38,028 bases of DNA, from assembly GCA_021323775.1 (NCBI GenBank), contig JAJPKK010000318.1:1-38028 (forward strand), given 5' to 3'. The stretch's first letter is position 1; each line of letters begins with the position of its first letter. The stretch is from Hyphomicrobiales bacterium (GTDB taxonomy: Bacteria; Pseudomonadota; Alphaproteobacteria; Rhizobiales; Xanthobacteraceae). Position numbers and translations under genes: made by a program. Below are positions 23,925 to 32,568 of this stretch, piece after piece. A model generated the notes under the pieces. That model was not told the origin of the DNA and searched no databases. It saw nothing but the letters and a program-made list of their open reading frames with translations.

Positions 23925-25163
23925 ATGGAGAACGAGCCATCTGCCGGTCCTACACGGCGCAGTGCGCGGGGGTTGGACTGGTTTGTTTTTTTTGTTGCGG
24001 ACATCCAGACCGGCTTTGGTCCGTTTGTCGCGGCTTACCTGACCGAGCAAAAATGGACGCAGATCGATATTGGTCTGGTCCTTACGGTCGCCGGCATCGT
24101 CGCGCTCGCCGGGCAAGCGCCGGGCGGCGCGCTTGTCGACGCCGCTCGCTCGGAGCGTCTCGTGGCGGGCTTAAGCGTTGCGGCTATCGCGATCAGCGCG
24201 CTTGGCTACGCAATATCCCCCATTTTCGTCGTCGTGCTGGCGGCAGCCGTGGTGCATGCCGCCGCAAGTTGCGTCCTCGGGCCGGCAATAGCGGCGATCA
24301 GCCTCGGATTGGTCGGACATGAAGGGATCGGCGAACGGCTCGGCCGCAATGCCCGTTTTGCTTCGATCGGCAACGGCGTTGCGGCAGCCGCCATGGGGGC
24401 ATGCGGACACTTTCTGTCGATGCGGGCGGTCTTCTTCGTGACCACCGCGTTTCTTGGTCCTGCCCTTCTGATGCTTCGGCGCATTTGCCCGCGGGAAATC
24501 GACCCTGAACGCGCCCATGGCGGGCCGCGCGACCGGCCGGCCGGCAAGCCCGCGTCTGAAATCCTGGGATTGGTGCGAAGACGTCCGCTGGTGATTTTGG
24601 GGGCCTGCCTCATCCTGTTCCATCTCGGCAACGCCGCAATGCTGCCGCTCATGGCAAGCGTCTTGACCATGCGGTCCAGCCAATGGGCGCCCCTGATGAT
24701 CGCAGGATCTATCGTCGGGCCACAGCTCGTCGTCGCAATCTTTTCTCCGTGGGTCGGTCAGAAGGCACAAGTCTGGGGACGGCGCCCCCTGCTCCTCGCC
24801 GCCTTTGCGGCGCTGCCGCTGCGGGGCATTCTCTTTGCTACGGTGACGAACCCATATGCGCTGGTTGCGGTTCAACTGCTCGACGGAGTTACCGCCGCGG
24901 TGTTCGCCGTTCTGGTGCCGCTTGTGATTGCCGATGTCACCCGCGGCACAGGGCATTTCAATCTTGGCCAGGGAATTGTCGGCACCATGGTGGGAATCGG
25001 CGCTTCGGTGAGTCCGACCTACGCCGGATACTTAAGCGACCGGTTCTCCAGCCCGATCGCCTTCCTTGGATTGACCGCGGTAGCGACGCTCGGCGCCGCG
25101 GCAGCCTGGGCCTTTATGCCGGAAACGCGGCCGGCGCCAAAAAGGCCGATCCGCGTGCAGTGA
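23925..25163 (+). CDS. MFS transporter (12-helix type)
   Basis: The 412-residue polytopic protein starts with a short charged tail and then DWFVFFVADIQTGFGPFVAA as the first helix. The loop after helix 2 carries GQAPGGALVDAARSERLV, the equivalent of the MFS GxxxDxxxRR-type motif A. The second half begins with RRRPLVILGACLILFHLGNA and the last helices contain GTMVGIGASVSPTYAGYLSD. Two bundles of six helices are predicted. Substrate unknown; it may be a drug or metabolite exporter. The ribosome binding site is weak. The downstream ABC exporter gene is on the same strand, 355 nt away, and is probably transcribed separately. Confidence 0.87.
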   Translation: MENEPSAGPTRRSARGLDWFVFFVADIQTGFGPFVAAYLTEQKWTQIDIGLVLTVAGIVALAGQAPGGALVDAARSERLVAGLSVAAIAISALGYAISPIFVVVLAAAVVHAAASCVLGPAIAAISLGLVGHEGIGERLGRNARFASIGNGVAAAAMGACGHFLSMRAVFFVTTAFLGPALLMLRRICPREIDPERAHGGPRDRPAGKPASEILGLVRRRPLVILGACLILFHLGNAAMLPLMASVLTMRSSQWAPLMIAGSIVGPQLVVAIFSPWVGQKAQVWGRRPLLLAAFAALPLRGILFATVTNPYALVAVQLLDGVTAAVFAVLVPLVIADVTRGTGHFNLGQGIVGTMVGIGASVSPTYAGYLSDRFSSPIAFLGLTAVATLGAAAAWAFMPETRPAPKRPIRVQ

Positions 25164-25518
25164 CCCGAGCATCGCCAAAGGAAAGCCGCACAGATAAAAG
25201 AGCCGTAAGAATGTAATGGAAGTGATAGCTTCCGCAGCGCGTCGGACGTCGTAACGATGTTTGGCGTCTCCGGCGGTGAAACCGCACCGAGGTATTCGTC
25301 TCCGTTCGGCTTGCCTGCGTGTAGCGGGAAGCTGCCTGTCTGCTTGTGGGAGGTATGATTGATCCGCAGGCAAAAACTTATTTTTGCCCGGAACCTTTTG
25401 TACAACGGGGCGTCAACGGGCGGTGTAGGTAAACATCGCAGCATGTTTGAGGGGCATCCTGGCAAAGTCGATCGCACATCAAGGCGCAAGCGCTTCTGGG
25501 TTTTCGTTGCGGCGGGCC
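25164..25518. other. Gene-free spacer (355 nt) upstream of the ABC exporter
   Basis: No coding sequence seen apart from a possible in-frame 5' extension of the ABC gene from a TTG near 25447. GGAAC (25390-25394), 16 nt, CGTC is one base from an EcfG promoter but is within chance expectation. Confidence 0.5.
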
Positions 25519-27318
25519 ATGAAAGCTTCGAATTTTCCGGCTGTCACGGCGATCAGTGATGTCAGTTGGTATGCCAACCGTCCGATCGCCTTCGCCCTCA
25601 GGTTCGTCTATCACCGCTGGGTTGCTCACGCGGCTATCTTGGCTGCGGTCCTCGCGGCAGTCGGGTGCTCTGTAGGCACCCAATACGGCATCAAGCTTCT
25701 CGTCGACACCTTGACGCATCCAAGCGACGGCGCCAGCGGCATTTGGTCGGCGTTCGGATTGCTCGTCGCACTCATCGCCGCAGACAGTGGGTTGTGGCGA
25801 CTGGCCGGTCTGATTGCACACTCTACATTCGTCGGCGTCACCGGCGATCTGCGCCGCGAGCTGTTTCCCCACCTCACCGGCCACGCGCCGGGATACTTCG
25901 CGCAGCGGATGCCCGGGACGCTGGCGAGCCGCGTCACCGCAACGTCGAACGCGGTGTTTGCGGTTGAGAATATGTTTGTCTGGAACGTCCTGCCGCCCTG
26001 TGCCGCGACCGCCGTTGCGATTTCTCTGGTCGCCACCGTCAGCGTGCCTATGGCCGCGGTTCTCATGCCGGTTGCCGGGCTGATGGTCGTCGCGCTGTTT
26101 CGCCTCGCCGCTGCGGGGGAGCACCTTCACCACGACTTCGCCAGCAAAGCCGCCGCCGTGGATGGCGAAATGGTCGATGTGATCGCAAACATGCCGCTCG
26201 TCTGGTCGTTCTGCGGTCGCGGGCGGGAGTACCATCGATTCGACGCCACTGTCGCGCGCGAGATGGAGGCCCGGCGATCGAGCCTGCTCTATCTCGAAAG
26301 ACTCCGCATCGGGCATGCCGCGGTGACGGTTGTCATAGCGATAGGATTGCTCGGCTGGGCCGTTATGCTGTGGGAACAGGGCGCAGCGACGGCGGGCGAC
26401 GTCGTCCTTGCATGCACGTTAGGCTTGTCTGTTCTGCATGCCACGCGCGACCTGGCGGTGGCGCTGGTCGATGTGACCCAGCACTTCGCACGGCTGTCGG
26501 AAGCGCTGGCGACGCTCCTCGTCCCGCACGAACTTCGCGATCACCCGGAGGCGGCTTGCCTTGTCCGGCGCGGTGCGTCGGTTGAGCTTGAGCATATTTC
26601 ATTTGTTTACCCGAACGGGAATGCGGTTTTCAACCGCCTGAGCCTGACGTTCGAACCTGGTCAGCGCGTCGGACTTGTCGGTCCGTCGGGAGGCGGCAAG
26701 TCGAGCCTGCTCGCGTTGATCCAGCGCTTCTATGATCTTCAGGACGGCCGCATCACCATTGACGGGCAGGACATCGCGCGGGTCACCCAGGAAAGCCTGC
26801 GGGCAGCGATCGCCGTGGTTCCACAGGATCTCTCGCTGTTTCATCGATCCGCCATGGAGAACATCCGCTACGGCCGGCCCGACGCAACCGATGCTGAGGT
26901 CATCGAAGCCGCCGAGTTTGCGAAATGCCGCGAATTCATCGAGGCCTTGCCGCTCGGCTTTTCAACCATCGTCGGCGATCGGGGGGTGCAGTTGTCAGGC
27001 GGACAGCGCCAGCGCATCGCGATTGCCCGCGCATTCCTGAAAGATGCGCCGCTGCTTCTGCTGGATGAAGCGACTTCGGCGCTCGACAGCGAGTCCGAGG
27101 AAGCCATCCAGGAAGCGCTTGCGAAGCTCATGCGCGGCCGCACCGTGATCGCAATCGCTCATCGCCTGTCGACGATCCATCACTTCGATCGCATCGTCGT
27201 CTTGCGCGGCGGGCAAGTCGTTCAGGATGGCCCGCCTGACGAGCTGATGCGCCAGGAAGGCATTTATCGCAGCCTGGTGCTGCGCGAGATGAGCCGCCTC
27301 GCGAAGCAGGCGGCGTGA
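25519..27318 (+). CDS. ABC exporter, fused permease-ATPase (MsbA/multidrug type)
   Basis: From ATG 25519 the protein is 599 residues, the usual length of a half-transporter. The first about 325 residues are a six-helix ABC transmembrane domain. The ATPase domain follows with Walker A GPSGGGKSS, Q-loop VVPQDLSLF, signature LSGGQRQRIAIARAF, Walker B PLLLLDEATSALDS, and H-loop IAIAHRLSTI. It should act as a homodimer exporting lipids, peptides or drugs. A TTG start near 25447 would add 24 residues lacking family features; the ATG has only a weak ribosome binding site, so the start is uncertain. It is convergent with the zwf gene, 5 nt away. Confidence 0.92.
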   Translation: MKASNFPAVTAISDVSWYANRPIAFALRFVYHRWVAHAAILAAVLAAVGCSVGTQYGIKLLVDTLTHPSDGASGIWSAFGLLVALIAADSGLWRLAGLIAHSTFVGVTGDLRRELFPHLTGHAPGYFAQRMPGTLASRVTATSNAVFAVENMFVWNVLPPCAATAVAISLVATVSVPMAAVLMPVAGLMVVALFRLAAAGEHLHHDFASKAAAVDGEMVDVIANMPLVWSFCGRGREYHRFDATVAREMEARRSSLLYLERLRIGHAAVTVVIAIGLLGWAVMLWEQGAATAGDVVLACTLGLSVLHATRDLAVALVDVTQHFARLSEALATLLVPHELRDHPEAACLVRRGASVELEHISFVYPNGNAVFNRLSLTFEPGQRVGLVGPSGGGKSSLLALIQRFYDLQDGRITIDGQDIARVTQESLRAAIAVVPQDLSLFHRSAMENIRYGRPDATDAEVIEAAEFAKCREFIEALPLGFSTIVGDRGVQLSGGQRQRIAIARAFLKDAPLLLLDEATSALDSESEEAIQEALAKLMRGRTVIAIAHRLSTIHHFDRIVVLRGGQVVQDGPPDELMRQEGIYRSLVLREMSRLAKQAA

Positions 27319-27323
27319 CGGGC

Positions 27324-28844
27324 TCACGCGATTGATCGCCAGCGCCGGCCGTCCCGCGCGAGCAGCTGATCGGCCTCGGCAGGGCCCTCGCTGCCGGCTT
27401 TGTAGACTGCAAGCCCGCGCGGTCCGGCGTTGCGCCAGGCGTCGAGGAACGGCTGCACCGCCCGCCAACCCGCCTCGATCCCATCGGCCCGTTGAAACAG
27501 GATCGCATCGCCGATCATGCAGTCATAGATCAGCGTCTCATAGCCGCTGCTCGGTGCGGCATCGAAATAGTCCTGGTACTTGAATGTCATGTGCACGCCC
27601 GAAATCGCGATCGCGGGACCCGGCACCTTGGCGTTGAATTGAAGGCCGATGCATTCGTTCGGCTGGATGCTCATCACCAGAAAGTTCTGCGCCAGCCGGT
27701 CGACCGGCGTATCCCGGAACATCGCAAACGGCGCCTGCTTGAACTCGATCGCGACCTCGGTCCGGCGCGATTTGAGGGCCTTTCCGGTTCGCAGGTAGAA
27801 CGGAACGCCGGCCCAGCGCCAATTGTCGATCATGAGCTTAAGCGCGACATAGGTTTCGGTCGTACTGTCGGGACGGACGTCCTTCGTTTTGCGGTAGTCC
27901 TCAATCTCGTTGTCTCCAACCCGCGCGGCAACATATTGTGCGCGCACAGAGTCGTTGAGCGCGGTGCCGTCGTTGGGCAGGTGGATCGCGTCCAGCGCTT
28001 GTGCCTTTTCCAAGCGGACCGCGTGCGCTTCGAAACGTGAAGGCGGCTCCATGGCCACGAGGGAGAGGAGCTGGAACAGGTGGTTCGGCACCATGTCGCG
28101 CAAGGCGCCGGTTTCGTCATAGAAGCGGGCACGGCTGCCCACCGTGAGGCTCTCCGCCACCGTGATCTGCACGTGGTCGATGTGATGGCGATTCCAAATG
28201 GGCTCGAACAACCCGTTTGCGAACCGCAGCACCATGATATTCTGAACCGTCTCTTTTCCCAGATAGTGGTCGATGCGATAGATCTGACGCTCCTGGAGCA
28301 GCTCAAGGAGCTCGCGATTGAGCGCCTGCGCCGAAGCGAGATCGGTGCCGAACGGTTTTTCGATGATCAATCGGCGCCACGCCCCATTCTCCTCGCGCGC
28401 GAGACCGGTCTCGCCCAGGCGGCGGCCGATCGGCGCGAATGCTGAAGGCGGCGTCGCGAGATAGAACAGGCGGTTGCCGCGGGTTTCGCGGGCGTGCTCG
28501 ATGCGCTTTAGCGCCTCGCCAAGCTTGCTGTAAGTGGCGGGATCGTCGGCACCGCCCGCAACGTAGCCAACGCTGCCGAGCAGCCGGCGCACGATCTCGC
28601 TATCGATCGCGCCAAGTGCAAAGCGCCGCAGTCCATTTTCCAGGTCGGCGCGGAACGACTCCTCGGACTTTTCGCCCCGCGCGACGCCGATGATCGCAAA
28701 GGCTTCCGGCAGCAGGCCTCGCGCCGCCAGATTGTAGAGCGCGGGCACGAGAAGGCGGTGGGCCAGATCTCCGGAGGCGCCGAATATGACGAAGCAGCAA
28801 GGATCCGCCTGCGCCGCCGTGGTTGCCGGGCGTTTCGCATTCAT
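27324..28844 (-). CDS. zwf: Glucose-6-phosphate 1-dehydrogenase
   Basis: The 506-residue enzyme carries the NADP-binding [20 protein letters not shown] near residue 20, the [15 protein letters not shown] strand, and the active-site signature [14 protein letters not shown], in which the His and Lys bind glucose 6-phosphate. [12 protein letters not shown] further on is also typical. It makes 6-phosphogluconolactone and NADPH, the entry to the oxidative pentose phosphate and Entner-Doudoroff routes. The ATG at 28844 overlaps the gnd stop (ATGA), which fixes the start and shows translational coupling. pgl, which would complete the path, is not in the window. Confidence 0.97.
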   Translation of the reverse strand: MNAKRPATTAAQADPCCFVIFGASGDLAHRLLVPALYNLAARGLLPEAFAIIGVARGEKSEESFRADLENGLRRFALGAIDSEIVRRLLGSVGYVAGGADDPATYSKLGEALKRIEHARETRGNRLFYLATPPSAFAPIGRRLGETGLAREENGAWRRLIIEKPFGTDLASAQALNRELLELLQERQIYRIDHYLGKETVQNIMVLRFANGLFEPIWNRHHIDHVQITVAESLTVGSRARFYDETGALRDMVPNHLFQLLSLVAMEPPSRFEAHAVRLEKAQALDAIHLPNDGTALNDSVRAQYVAARVGDNEIEDYRKTKDVRPDSTTETYVALKLMIDNWRWAGVPFYLRTGKALKSRRTEVAIEFKQAPFAMFRDTPVDRLAQNFLVMSIQPNECIGLQFNAKVPGPAIAISGVHMTFKYQDYFDAAPSSGYETLIYDCMIGDAILFQRADGIEAGWRAVQPFLDAWRNAGPRGLAVYKAGSEGPAEADQLLARDGRRWRSIA

Positions 28845-29827
28845 GGCCGAGGAGCTTTTGGTTCGACGTGTCCGCCAAAGCCTTTGCGCATCGCGGAGAG
28901 GATTTTCTCCGCAAAGGTGTGTTCGCGACGCGAACGAAAGCGCGCAAAAAGCGCGGCTGAGAGGACATCGACAGGTACGGCTTCGTCGATTGCCGCCTGC
29001 ACGGTCCATCTTCCTTCGCCGGAATCCTCCACGAAACCGGAGTAAGCGTCAAGATTCGGATCGGTCGCCAAAGCCGAGGCCGTGAGGTCAAGGAGCCACG
29101 AGGTGATGACGCTGCCGCGCCGCCACACTTCAGCGATATCGGCGATATCGAGGTCGAACCGTTCGGCCTCCGGCAGCGCCTCGGACCCTGCGTTTTTCAG
29201 GATGTCGAAACCCTCGGCGTAGGCCTGCATGAGGCCATACTCAATTCCGTTGTGGACCATCTTCACGAAATGACCGGCGCCGTTCCCGCCGGCATGGATG
29301 TAACCGCGCTCGATGCGCGGGTCGCGTCCGTCTCGGCCGGAGGATGCAGGCACATTGCCGACTCCCGGCGCGAGAGCCGCAAAGATCGGGTCGAGACGGT
29401 CGACGATGTCCTTCTCGCCTCCGATCATCATGCAGTACCCGCGCTCCAGGCCCCACACGCCGCCGCTGGTCCCCACATCGACATAGTACACGCCGCGTTG
29501 CTTGAGCGCCGCCGCGCGGCGAATGTCGTCCTTCCAGAACGTGTTTCCGCCATCGATCACGACATCGCCTGGTTCGAGCTTGAGGCCAAGCTCGCGGATC
29601 GCGCTTTCGGTGATCTCGCCGGCCGGCAGCATCACCCAAATCGCACGGGGCTTGCTGAGCTTGCGCACGAGTTCTTCGAGGCCGGTAGCGGCCGCAGCAC
29701 CGTCCTCTGCGAGAGCGGCGACAGCCGCAGGTTCCCGATCGTAGACGATCGCCTCGTGGCCGCGCCTGACCAGGCGGCGGGCGATGTTACCGCCCATCCG
29801 CCCAAGTCCTATGATGCCGACCTGCAT
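28841..29827 (-). CDS. gnd: 6-phosphogluconate dehydrogenase, decarboxylating (short type)
   Basis: The 328-residue protein has the N-terminal Rossmann motif [20 protein letters not shown], the [15 protein letters not shown] block, the [20 protein letters not shown] substrate site and the catalytic region [20 protein letters not shown] with its Lys. The length is that of the short (about 300-residue, GntZ/YqeC-like) class, often NAD-preferring, not the 470-residue class. It oxidatively decarboxylates 6-phosphogluconate to ribulose 5-phosphate. AAGGGA lies a few nt before the ATG at 29827. It forms an overlapping operon with zwf downstream. GGAAC (29872-29868), 16 nt, GCTT upstream resembles an EcfG promoter with one mismatch. 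Confidence 0.94.
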   Translation of the reverse strand: MQVGIIGLGRMGGNIARRLVRRGHEAIVYDREPAAVAALAEDGAAAATGLEELVRKLSKPRAIWVMLPAGEITESAIRELGLKLEPGDVVIDGGNTFWKDDIRRAAALKQRGVYYVDVGTSGGVWGLERGYCMMIGGEKDIVDRLDPIFAALAPGVGNVPASSGRDGRDPRIERGYIHAGGNGAGHFVKMVHNGIEYGLMQAYAEGFDILKNAGSEALPEAERFDLDIADIAEVWRRGSVITSWLLDLTASALATDPNLDAYSGFVEDSGEGRWTVQAAIDEAVPVDVLSAALFARFRSRREHTFAEKILSAMRKGFGGHVEPKAPRP

Positions 29828-29964
29828 TGTGCATCCCTTGAGCCTATAAGCCGCTTCGGAGTTCGGTGTTCCATGCCAGGTGACGATGGGCGGAATGCGA
29901 CGGCCGATCATCGAACCGATGGACGTAGTTATCTATGGGGCGCAACTGCGGCAGCACGACGCCC

Positions 29965-29989
29965 GGAACGAGGCGATAGCGCTTGCGTT
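29965..29989 (+). promoter_or_regulatory. EcfG-type promoter upstream of the Tyr/Trp/Arg-rich protein gene
   Basis: GGAAC (29965-29969), 16 nt, CGTT (29986-29989) is an exact match to the EcfG consensus and points at the gene starting at 30050, implying a leader of about 55 nt. EcfG is encoded in the same window, so control by the general stress response is likely. Confidence 0.7.
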
Positions 29990-30049
29990 GACCCAACAGG
30001 AAGGCTGGTGGGACCAACGGCAAACCCCAAGCAAGAGGGAGAGACCGAA

Positions 30050-30502
30050 ATGCGCGCACTGGCCAAGCCGCTGTTATTCCTCGGATTGATGGGAGCCGCC
30101 GTGGCGGCGGTTCCAAACAGCGCCTCCGCCCAGATATTCGTCCGGCCCGCCGTCAGTTTCGGCTTCGTCGTTCCCTATGCCTATCCGGCCTATTGGGGAA
30201 CATACGGCTATTACGGCTATCGCCCCTATTACTGGCGACCTCATGTTTATGCCTTCTACGGTTATCGCCCCTATTGGCGTCCTTACTACTGGCGGCCTCG
30301 CTTCTACGGCTTCTACGGCTATCGTCCCTATTATTGGCGGCATGCGTACGGCTTCTACCGTCCATACTGGCGATATCATCGGTGGTATGGCTGGTATGGC
30401 TACCACCGCCCGTACTGGCGGTTTTATCGCCCCTATTGGGGATATCATCGTTACGGTTGGTACGGCTATCGCGCCCACTGGCGGCATTATCGCCGGTTCT
30501 GA
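30050..30502 (+). CDS. Exported Tyr/Trp/Arg-rich repeat protein
   Basis: The 150-residue protein starts at 30050 behind AGAGGGAGAG. A signal peptide (MRALAKPLLFLGLMGAAVAA, cleavage near SASAQ) precedes a short FVRPAVSFGFVVPYAYPAYW segment and then about 105 residues built almost only from Y, W, R, G, H, P and F. About seven imperfect repeats of a YGYRPYYWRP core are visible, interrupted by YAF, YGF or YGW. There is no cysteine in the mature part. Composition suggests a secreted or cell-surface low-complexity protein, perhaps binding polysaccharide, heme or nucleic acid or forming condensates; none of this is established. A perfect EcfG promoter lies upstream. Confidence 0.8.
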   Translation: MRALAKPLLFLGLMGAAVAAVPNSASAQIFVRPAVSFGFVVPYAYPAYWGTYGYYGYRPYYWRPHVYAFYGYRPYWRPYYWRPRFYGFYGYRPYYWRHAYGFYRPYWRYHRWYGWYGYHRPYWRFYRPYWGYHRYGWYGYRAHWRHYRRF

Positions 30503-30522
30503 TTGGCGGTTAAGCGATCGCG

Positions 30523-30655
30523 CAGGGTAGGCAAAGGCACGCTCCTGAGCCTGTCGAAGATGCGCGCCCTGCCCGACGGGCGCCGACATTCGCGGGGCGG
30601 GCGGGCGCGCCGCGCTTTCAGCTTGTCGAAGAGCGTCAGCCCACCGCTACCGCGC
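30523..30655. mobile_element. MITE-like repeat, degenerate copy B
   Basis: GCAGGGTAGGCAAAGGCAC (30523-30541) matches the left end of copy A (14001-14019) at 17 of 19 positions. CCTGTCGAAGATGCGCGCCC ends in CCCTGC at 30572, and a second AGCTTGTCGAAGAGCG with GCCCACC follows at 30619-30653. It fills the gap between the Tyr/Trp-rich gene and the convergent GH15 gene. Confidence 0.5.
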
Positions 30656-30657
30656 TT

Positions 30658-32463
30658 TCACGCAAGGGCCCCGACCTTATGCTGAGCGCGCTGCTCGCAT
30701 GGCATCACCGCTCTCGTCAGATTGAAAGCGCTGTTGATCAATCCGACGTGGGAGAATGCCTGGGGAAAATTGCCAATGAGCCGTCCCGTCGCCGGATCGT
30801 ATTCTTCGCTGAGAAGGCCGACGTCGTTACGCAGGTCTATGAGGCGCTTGAAAAGCCGCTCGGCATCCCGCCGGCGGCCTTGCAGTATATAGGCGTCAAC
30901 AAGCCAAAAGCTGCAGGCGAGAAATACCCCTTCCCCCGGCGGCAAGCCGTCGATGGAGTTCTCGGTTTCGTAGCGCAAGAGGAAATCATTTGCGAGCAGG
31001 CGGCGCTCTATCTCTCTTATGGTGCCGCTGATGCGCGGATCAGAGACCGGCAGAAAGCCCACACTTGGGAGCAAGAGCAGGCTCGCGTCGACTTGCTTCG
31101 ATCCGTAGGACTGCACGAAGCTGACAAGTTGCCGGTCGAAACCGCGCTCGCAGACCTCTGCGAAAATCTGCTCCCGCAATTTTCGCCACTCGGCGACCGG
31201 TCCCTCAAGCCCGAAGCTCTCCGCGCTCTTGATGGCGCGATCGAATGCAAGCCAGGCCATGACCTTGGAATAGGTGAAATGCCGCCGCTCGGCGCGAACT
31301 TCCCAAATGCCTTCGTCGGGTTCGGACCACACGCGCGCAAGGTGATCGAGGAGCGCCACTTGCACCTGCCAGCCTGATTCGCTCGTCGTGAGGCCGCCTC
31401 GACGAGATTGGTGGAGGGCGTCCATGACCTCGCCAAACACATCGAGCTGAAACTGAATGTGCGCAGCGTTCCCCACCCGGACCGGCTTGGAGTTCGCAAA
31501 ACCGGGCAGCCACGGCACAATCCATTCGATCAACTGGCGCTCGCCGCTGATGCCGTACAGCGGCTGGATTTGGTGGGCGCTGCCGGCGACGGCGCGCACC
31601 ATCCAATCGCGCCACGCCTGGGCCTCCCAGTGGACGCCGGCATGCATCATCGCGAGCAGCGTCATCGTCGCGTCGCGCAGCCAGCAGAAGCGGTAGTCCC
31701 AATTGCGCACCCCGCCGGGATGCTCAGGCAACGATGTGGTCGGGGCAGCCACAATGCCGCCGGTCGGCGCATAGGTCAGGGCTTTGAGAGTAATCAGGGA
31801 ACGTATCACGGCTTCGTGCCAGGGGCCCTCCGCCGTGCACTTTCCTGTCCAGCTGCGCCAGAACGCCTCTGTTGCCTCAACGGCTGTCACAGGGTCCCTG
31901 GGCGCCGGCGGCGGCAGATGCGACGAGGAGTAGGTCAGCTCGAACGGGATGGTTTCGCCTTCCGCAATAATGAAGTTTCCAACCGTTGTCAGATTGTAGC
32001 CTCGGAGCTGCACGGGCGTGCGCAATACCACCATGTCCGGGCCCGCGATCGCCCGGTATGTGCCGTCCTCCAGGCGCGTCATCCAAGGAACAATCGCGCC
32101 ATAGCCAAACCGGAACACCAGCTTGGTCGCCATTGCCACCCGCCCGCGCTCGCCGACCACCATGCGCACGATGGTTGAATGTCTTCCCCGCGGCGGCATG
32201 AAATCGATCAAGGTCGCCGCTCCCTCCGCCGTTTCAAACCGTGTTTCAAGAATGAGGGTATTCGGACGGTATCGCCGAACCACACGCGCCCCGGGGTGTT
32301 TCGGGTGGATCAGCCAATGTCCGTGATCGTGGGATCCGAGGAGCGCCGCAAAGCAGGCCGGCGAATCGAACCGCGGCCAGCATAGCCAATCAATGGATCC
32401 GTCGCGTCCAACCAACGCGGCTGTCTCGCAATCGCCAATCAGCGCATAGTCTTCGATGTGCAT
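30658..32463 (-). CDS. Glycoside hydrolase family 15 protein (glucoamylase/trehalase type)
   Basis: The 601-residue protein begins IEDYALIGDCETAALVGRDG then SIDWLCWPRFDSPACFAALL, the typical N-terminal beta-sandwich of bacterial GH15 enzymes. The (alpha/alpha)6 barrel carries GGVRNWDYRFCWLRDATMTL at about 250-269 and the C-terminal catalytic region LLSEEYDPATGRLIGNFPQA. There is no signal peptide. Enzymes of this cytoplasmic type hydrolyse terminal glucose from alpha-glucans, and several actinobacterial and other members are trehalases. Trehalose turnover is common in stress biology, which fits the neighbourhood but does not prove the substrate. A strong hairpin (32513-32539) separates it from the upstream HtrA-type gene on the same strand. 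Confidence 0.93.
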   Translation of the reverse strand: MHIEDYALIGDCETAALVGRDGSIDWLCWPRFDSPACFAALLGSHDHGHWLIHPKHPGARVVRRYRPNTLILETRFETAEGAATLIDFMPPRGRHSTIVRMVVGERGRVAMATKLVFRFGYGAIVPWMTRLEDGTYRAIAGPDMVVLRTPVQLRGYNLTTVGNFIIAEGETIPFELTYSSSHLPPPAPRDPVTAVEATEAFWRSWTGKCTAEGPWHEAVIRSLITLKALTYAPTGGIVAAPTTSLPEHPGGVRNWDYRFCWLRDATMTLLAMMHAGVHWEAQAWRDWMVRAVAGSAHQIQPLYGISGERQLIEWIVPWLPGFANSKPVRVGNAAHIQFQLDVFGEVMDALHQSRRGGLTTSESGWQVQVALLDHLARVWSEPDEGIWEVRAERRHFTYSKVMAWLAFDRAIKSAESFGLEGPVAEWRKLREQIFAEVCERGFDRQLVSFVQSYGSKQVDASLLLLPSVGFLPVSDPRISGTIREIERRLLANDFLLRYETENSIDGLPPGEGVFLACSFWLVDAYILQGRRRDAERLFKRLIDLRNDVGLLSEEYDPATGRLIGNFPQAFSHVGLINSAFNLTRAVMPCEQRAQHKVGALA

Positions 32464-32512
32464 CGCAATCCGCGTCAGCGAACTGAAAGGGCGCAGGCCC
32501 CCATACGCGACA

Positions 32513-32539
32513 ACCCTGCCCCGCGAGGCGGGGCAGGGT
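32513..32539 (-). terminator. Strong GC-rich hairpin after the HtrA-type gene
   Basis: ACCCTGCCCCGC (32513-32524) and GCGGGGCAGGGT (32528-32539) form a perfect 12-bp stem with a 3-nt loop, 30 nt past the protease stop and about 50 nt before the GH15 start. There is no T-tract on the minus strand. It probably ends or attenuates the protease transcript. Confidence 0.6.
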
Positions 32540-32568
32540 GGAGGCGCCTTTATCAGACATAGGCAGAG

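Noticed and set aside
25390-25414. GGAAC-N16-CGTC upstream of the ABC exporter as an EcfG promoter
   Set aside because: One base off consensus. By a rough count, about one such one-mismatch match is expected by chance in the intergenic DNA of the window, so I do not call it.
29252-30049. Long + strand open frame leading into the Tyr/Trp-rich gene
   Set aside because: Antisense to gnd and with no start signal; the true gene starts at 30050 after a good ribosome binding site.
30177-30530. Alternative frames over the Tyr/Trp-rich repeats giving Ile/Thr- or Leu-rich ORFs
   Set aside because: Repeat DNA keeps all frames open; only the Y/W/R frame has a signal peptide and ribosome binding site.
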